Shown here piece by piece: positions 4,706 through 7,869 of a stretch of DNA of 7,869 bases (positions are counted from its first letter, which is position 1; every line of letters starts with the position of its first letter). Source of the DNA: JAVVEZ01 sp032250895 (lineage in GTDB: Bacteria > Pseudomonadota > Gammaproteobacteria > Pseudomonadales > Pseudohongiellaceae); assembly GCA_032250895.1 (NCBI GenBank), contig JAVVEZ010000120.1, positions 1 to 7,869 of the forward strand. The letters run 5' to 3'. The position numbers were made by a program, and so were the translations under genes. The notes under the pieces were generated by a model that ran no database searches, was not told the DNA's origin, and saw nothing but the letters and a program-made list of their open reading frames with translations.

Positions 4706-7700
4706 ATGAAAAAATTGATCAAAATCACCGCCGCCTTCATCGTGCTGGTTTTTACCGTGGGCTTTGCCGCCATCATCTACGTGCTGACACTGGACCCCAA
4801 TGACCACAAGGACTGGATCGCGCAAAAATTCCAGGCGTCGACAGGCCGCCATCTCACGCTGGCCGGCGATATTGCGCTGACCTTCTATCCCTGGCTGGGA
4901 CTGAGTCTGAATGATATCAGCGTTGGCAATGCCCCGGACTTCGGCCCGGAACCCTTCTTCCATGCCGACCTCGCGGACATCAGAATCAAGCTGCTGCCCT
5001 TGCTGCAGGAACGCTATGAAATAGACACTGTGCGGCTCCATGGCGCCAAGATCAACCTGGCCGTCAACGCCCAGGGTGTGAGCAACTGGGCCGACCTGCT
5101 CGGGGAGCCCGTTCCAGAAACAGAGAGTAAGTCACTGCAACTGGACAAGCTGGTGCTGGGCGGGGTGGATATTCGTGAGGCCAGCCTGACCTGGGATGAC
5201 CGCGCCACCGACGTCCGCTACGCTCTCAGCCATTTCAACGCCAGTACCGGCGAGTTGGTTTACGGGGAGCCCATCGCGCTGAATCTCAGTCTGGATGCCA
5301 CCGCCTCCAGGCCGCAACTGTCGAGCCGGATGACGGTGACCGGCTCACTGGCCTACGATCTCGACAAGGCCCGTTATGACCTGGACCCCTTGAGCCTGGA
5401 CATGAGTCTGAGTGGTCCCAGAGTGCCTGAAGGCACGGCGCAGATCAATCTGACAACCGGGATCAAGCTCGATCTGAAGGAGGACACACTGACGATTCCT
5501 GCCCTGGAATTGAATGCTTTGGACACCCATCTGACAGCCAGTGTCAGCGGCCATCGGGTGCAGACGGGCACCCCTGCCTGGCAGACCAGCCTGGACCTGA
5601 ACGGCGAAGATCTGGCCCTGTTGTTCCAGATTGCCGACATTGAACCCCTGGCCACCCAGCTGGCGACGCTGAGTGACCGCGCCTTTACGCTGTCCACCCG
5701 CGTGGAGGCGGACATGCGCAGCGGCACTATCACGGTATCCACGCTCGACGGCCGCCTGCTCGGCGCCAATGTCCGGGGTGATTTCGTTGCCAGCAACATA
5801 CAGTCCGAGACGCCCTCGGTACGGGGGCAGCTCAATGCCTCAGGCCCCGACCTGCCCACGCTGGTGGAAGTGCTGGGACAGATTCAGGGTGGCCGGGACT
5901 CAGCCCTGAGTGACGCCGGGCGCCAGCTGCGCAGCGTTCCCGACAAGAGCTTTGCCCTGAACACCGATTTCAATGCCGACATGGGCAGCGGCAATATCAC
6001 GGTATCCACACTCGACATCCGCCTGCTGGGTGCCGCCATCCAGGGTGACCTGCTGGCCAGCAGGGTACAAAGCGAGACACCGGCCCTGCGTGGTACGCTC
6101 AAGGCTTCCGGACCCGACCTGCCCCTGTTGCTGCAGATCGGCGGCCAGGTCAGCGGCGGCACCGAGTCAGCCCTCAAACAGTATGGCAGCCAACTGCGCA
6201 GCGGCGTCAGCAACCGGGCCTTTAGCATCGATGCCCAGTTTGATGCCGACCTGCAAAACGGCAACATCGAGGTGCCGGTACTCGGTGCGAACATGCTGGG
6301 TTTCCGGCTCGAGGGCCAACTCAGCACCCGCAACATGCAGAACGATGATGGTACCTTGAAGGGTTCGCTCGATCTCCGCGGCGACAACCTGGGTCAGGTA
6401 CTCAAAGCCCTGGACCAGGCCGACCTGGCAGACGTGGTGCAGTCCATGAACCTGAGTCTGGTCGCCATTGGCGACCGCAGCGATCTGCGCATCAGCCCCT
6501 TGAACCTGGCGCTGGTCCTGGCCGGACCCCGGATTCCCAACTCCCCGGCCACCGTGTCGCTGCAGGCCGACACCCTGCTCAACCTGAACCAGGAAAGCCT
6601 TGATCTCGACGCCTTCACGCTCAAAGGCCTGGGACTGGATGTGAACGGCAAGGTGGCTGCCAGCAACATCTTTGACGGTCCGGCGCTCAGTGGCGAACTC
6701 AGCATTGCCAGTTTCAATCCGCGCCGTCTGTTGCAACAACTGAACCAGCCCCTGCCGGAAACCGCCGACAAGACCGTATTCCAGAGTCTGGCCCTGAGCA
6801 CCGCATTCAGTGGGTCTTTCGCTGCTGCGGCCGAGCAGTTGGATCTCAGCAAGCTGGCGCTGACGCTGGACCAGAGCAGGTTTCAGGGTTCGTTGTCGGT
6901 CAGAGGCTTCGAACAACCCGCTGTCGAATTCAGTCTGGCGGTCGACCAGATCGATGCCGATCGCTACCTGGCACCGGAAACCCAGACCAGTACGAGTGCC
7001 GCTCCCAGCACAGAAATTCCCGTGGCAATGCTGCGGGACCTGAACCTCAAGGGCCAGCTCAGCGCGGGTCAACTGACCTTCTCGCAATTGCATCTGGCGG
7101 ATCTCTCCCTTGACATCGATGCCAACAAGGGTGTGCTGGCCCTGGTACCCCGCGCCAGCCTCTACGAAGGCAGCTATAGCGGCAAGCTCAGTCTGGATGT
7201 CAGCGGCAACACGCCGCTGGCCACCATCCAGTCCAGCCTCAGCACCGTTGCGCTGGGACCGCTGCTGACCGATTTCATGGATGCCTCCTATGTCAGCGGC
7301 AAGGGCAACATCGAGCTGGCCCTGAACAGCAGCGGCGCCGACGCCGATGCCCTGAAACGTGGCCTCAACGGCAGTGGCCGTATTGCGCTGGAAGATGGTG
7401 TGCTGAGTGGAGTGGATGTGGGCGGCGTGCTGGCCCAGGTCGAAACCATGATCAAAAGCAAAAGGCTGCTGGACATTCAGCGCGGCCAAGAGACCGCCTT
7501 TGACACCTTCTCCAGCACCCTTGCCATCACCGACGGCGTCATCAGCACCCGCGACCTTGCCATTACTGCCCCCGGTTTCGGGGTAAGCGGCCAGGGCACG
7601 CTGCTCGACCTGAACGACGACAGCCTCAACTTCAGTCTGGTGACCCGCGTGGATCAGGGAACCGCCACCCAGGACAGCGAAGAATATGATATCGGTGGCT

Positions 7701-7869
7701 ACAGTCTGCCCATTCTGTGTACCGGCGCCATCAGCTCACCCAGCTGCCTGCCCGACGCCGGAGAGATCATCCGGGTCGCCGTATCAGGTGCCGTACAGCA
7801 GCGCTTGGGCAATTTGCTGAACCGGGCGCTGGGAGGAGGCTCGCAGACACCCGCCGAAACGCCTGCGAC
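4706..7869 (+). CDS. asmA: Large AsmA-family protein (C-terminus beyond the window)
   Basis: The frame is open for 1054 codons to the window end, against about 617 residues in E. coli AsmA. Residues 8-28 form one inner-membrane anchor; the rest should be periplasmic. The N-terminal AsmA signature is clear: LTLDPNDHKDWIAQ (27-40), GRHLTLAGDIALTFYPWLGL, GNAPDFG (74-80) and IRIKLLPLL. The conserved middle section begins SIASFNPRRLL (666) and ends DRYLAP (752-757). The conserved C-terminal domain includes LKGQLSAGQL, ASLYEGSYSG and LSGVDVGGVLAQVE. AsmA-like proteins resemble bridge-type lipid transfer proteins and influence outer-membrane lipid and protein assembly. The extra length comes largely from tandem repeats at residues 324-592. 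The only two cysteines seen are C1005 and C1014 near the end. An in-frame ATG at 4697 is an alternative start; neither has a good Shine-Dalgarno. The real end is probably close, since the sequence has passed the family's C-terminal domain. Confidence 0.9.
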   Translation, partial: MKKLIKITAAFIVLVFTVGFAAIIYVLTLDPNDHKDWIAQKFQASTGRHLTLAGDIALTFYPWLGLSLNDISVGNAPDFGPEPFFHADLADIRIKLLPLLQERYEIDTVRLHGAKINLAVNAQGVSNWADLLGEPVPETESKSLQLDKLVLGGVDIREASLTWDDRATDVRYALSHFNASTGELVYGEPIALNLSLDATASRPQLSSRMTVTGSLAYDLDKARYDLDPLSLDMSLSGPRVPEGTAQINLTTGIKLDLKEDTLTIPALELNALDTHLTASVSGHRVQTGTPAWQTSLDLNGEDLALLFQIADIEPLATQLATLSDRAFTLSTRVEADMRSGTITVSTLDGRLLGANVRGDFVASNIQSETPSVRGQLNASGPDLPTLVEVLGQIQGGRDSALSDAGRQLRSVPDKSFALNTDFNADMGSGNITVSTLDIRLLGAAIQGDLLASRVQSETPALRGTLKASGPDLPLLLQIGGQVSGGTESALKQYGSQLRSGVSNRAFSIDAQFDADLQNGNIEVPVLGANMLGFRLEGQLSTRNMQNDDGTLKGSLDLRGDNLGQVLKALDQADLADVVQSMNLSLVAIGDRSDLRISPLNLALVLAGPRIPNSPATVSLQADTLLNLNQESLDLDAFTLKGLGLDVNGKVAASNIFDGPALSGELSIASFNPRRLLQQLNQPLPETADKTVFQSLALSTAFSGSFAAAAEQLDLSKLALTLDQSRFQGSLSVRGFEQPAVEFSLAVDQIDADRYLAPETQTSTSAAPSTEIPVAMLRDLNLKGQLSAGQLTFSQLHLADLSLDIDANKGVLALVPRASLYEGSYSGKLSLDVSGNTPLATIQSSLSTVALGPLLTDFMDASYVSGKGNIELALNSSGADADALKRGLNGSGRIALEDGVLSGVDVGGVLAQVETMIKSKRLLDIQRGQETAFDTFSSTLAITDGVISTRDLAITAPGFGVSGQGTLLDLNDDSLNFSLVTRVDQGTATQDSEEYDIGGYSLPILCTGAISSPSCLPDAGEIIRVAVSGAVQQRLGNLLNRALGGGSQTPAETPA
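5675..6481 (+). repeat. Three tandem units of about 90 codons inside asmA
   Basis: Unit 1 is 5675-5941 (residues 324-412), unit 2 is 5942-6211 (413-502), and unit 3 is about 6212-6481 (503-592). Each starts D/N-[RK]-x-F and carries ADM/L-x-x-G-x-I-x-V, then LLGA, then a G-x-L-x-x-x-G-x-[DN]-L strand. Units 1 and 2 agree at about 53 of 89 residues by hand alignment and share the DNA run ATCACGGTATCCAC. Unit 3 is more diverged. The sequence just before unit 1 resembles a still older copy. This looks like in-frame duplication of a beta-rich AsmA module. Confidence 0.75.

Noticed and set aside
3861..4709. Plus-strand 282-codon open frame opposite the aldo/keto reductase
   Set aside because: The opposite strand encodes an aldo/keto reductase with every catalytic residue intact. 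This frame only continues by chance into the intergenic region.
6167..7489. Long minus-strand open frame (440 codons) opposite asmA
   Set aside because: It lies wholly antisense to the clear AsmA frame. Its composition (rich in Q, G, A, V, H) is the expected shadow of GC-rich codons for L, D, S and A on the other strand, and it shows no recognisable domain.

Overview
The window looks like chromosomal DNA of a gammaproteobacterium (a betaproteobacterium is less likely). The basis is moderately high GC with GC-rich third positions, the protein families present, and an interspersed hairpin repeat of the GATTCCCG...CGGGAATGA type that is common in such genomes. I made no database search; family names rest on motifs read in the translations.

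Layout. (1) 1-198, minus: start of a TVP38/TMEM64 (DedA-like, VTT) membrane protein, cut by the window edge. It has a strong Shine-Dalgarno that points to an unusual ATC start. (2) 199-567: a gene-poor stretch with nested inverted repeats and two overlapping open frames of unknown status. (3) 568-1143, plus: a carboxymuconolactone decarboxylase/AhpD-like peroxidase-related protein with the complete E-(x11)-CxxC-xxx-H motif. (4) 1144-1302: space between convergent genes, holding a 25-bp near-palindrome next to a 65-bp hairpin repeat. (5) 3315-1303, minus: an apparent three-gene unit made of a TIGR03169-type flavin oxidoreductase (the kind sometimes fused to SelD, here free-standing), an ECF sigma factor resembling TIGR02943, and a very small zinc-finger anti-sigma factor overlapping the sigma gene by ATGA. 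(6) 4427-3480, minus: an aldo/keto reductase with a full catalytic tetrad, upstream of that unit. (7) 4428-4705: divergent intergenic region with a good -10 box for the reductase and overlapping inverted repeats before asmA. (8) 4706-7869, plus: a very large AsmA-family protein, open to the window end, with a tandemly repeated section of about 90 residues per unit.

How the genes may work together (inference): the AhpD-like protein, the flavin oxidoreductase, the aldo/keto reductase and the sigma/zinc anti-sigma pair all suit redox or electrophile stress handling. The zinc HxxxCxxC anti-sigma is a plausible thiol-redox sensor. AsmA and the VTT protein concern the envelope and membranes and are probably separate units. 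I see no tRNA, rRNA, CRISPR array, complete insertion sequence or phage gene.
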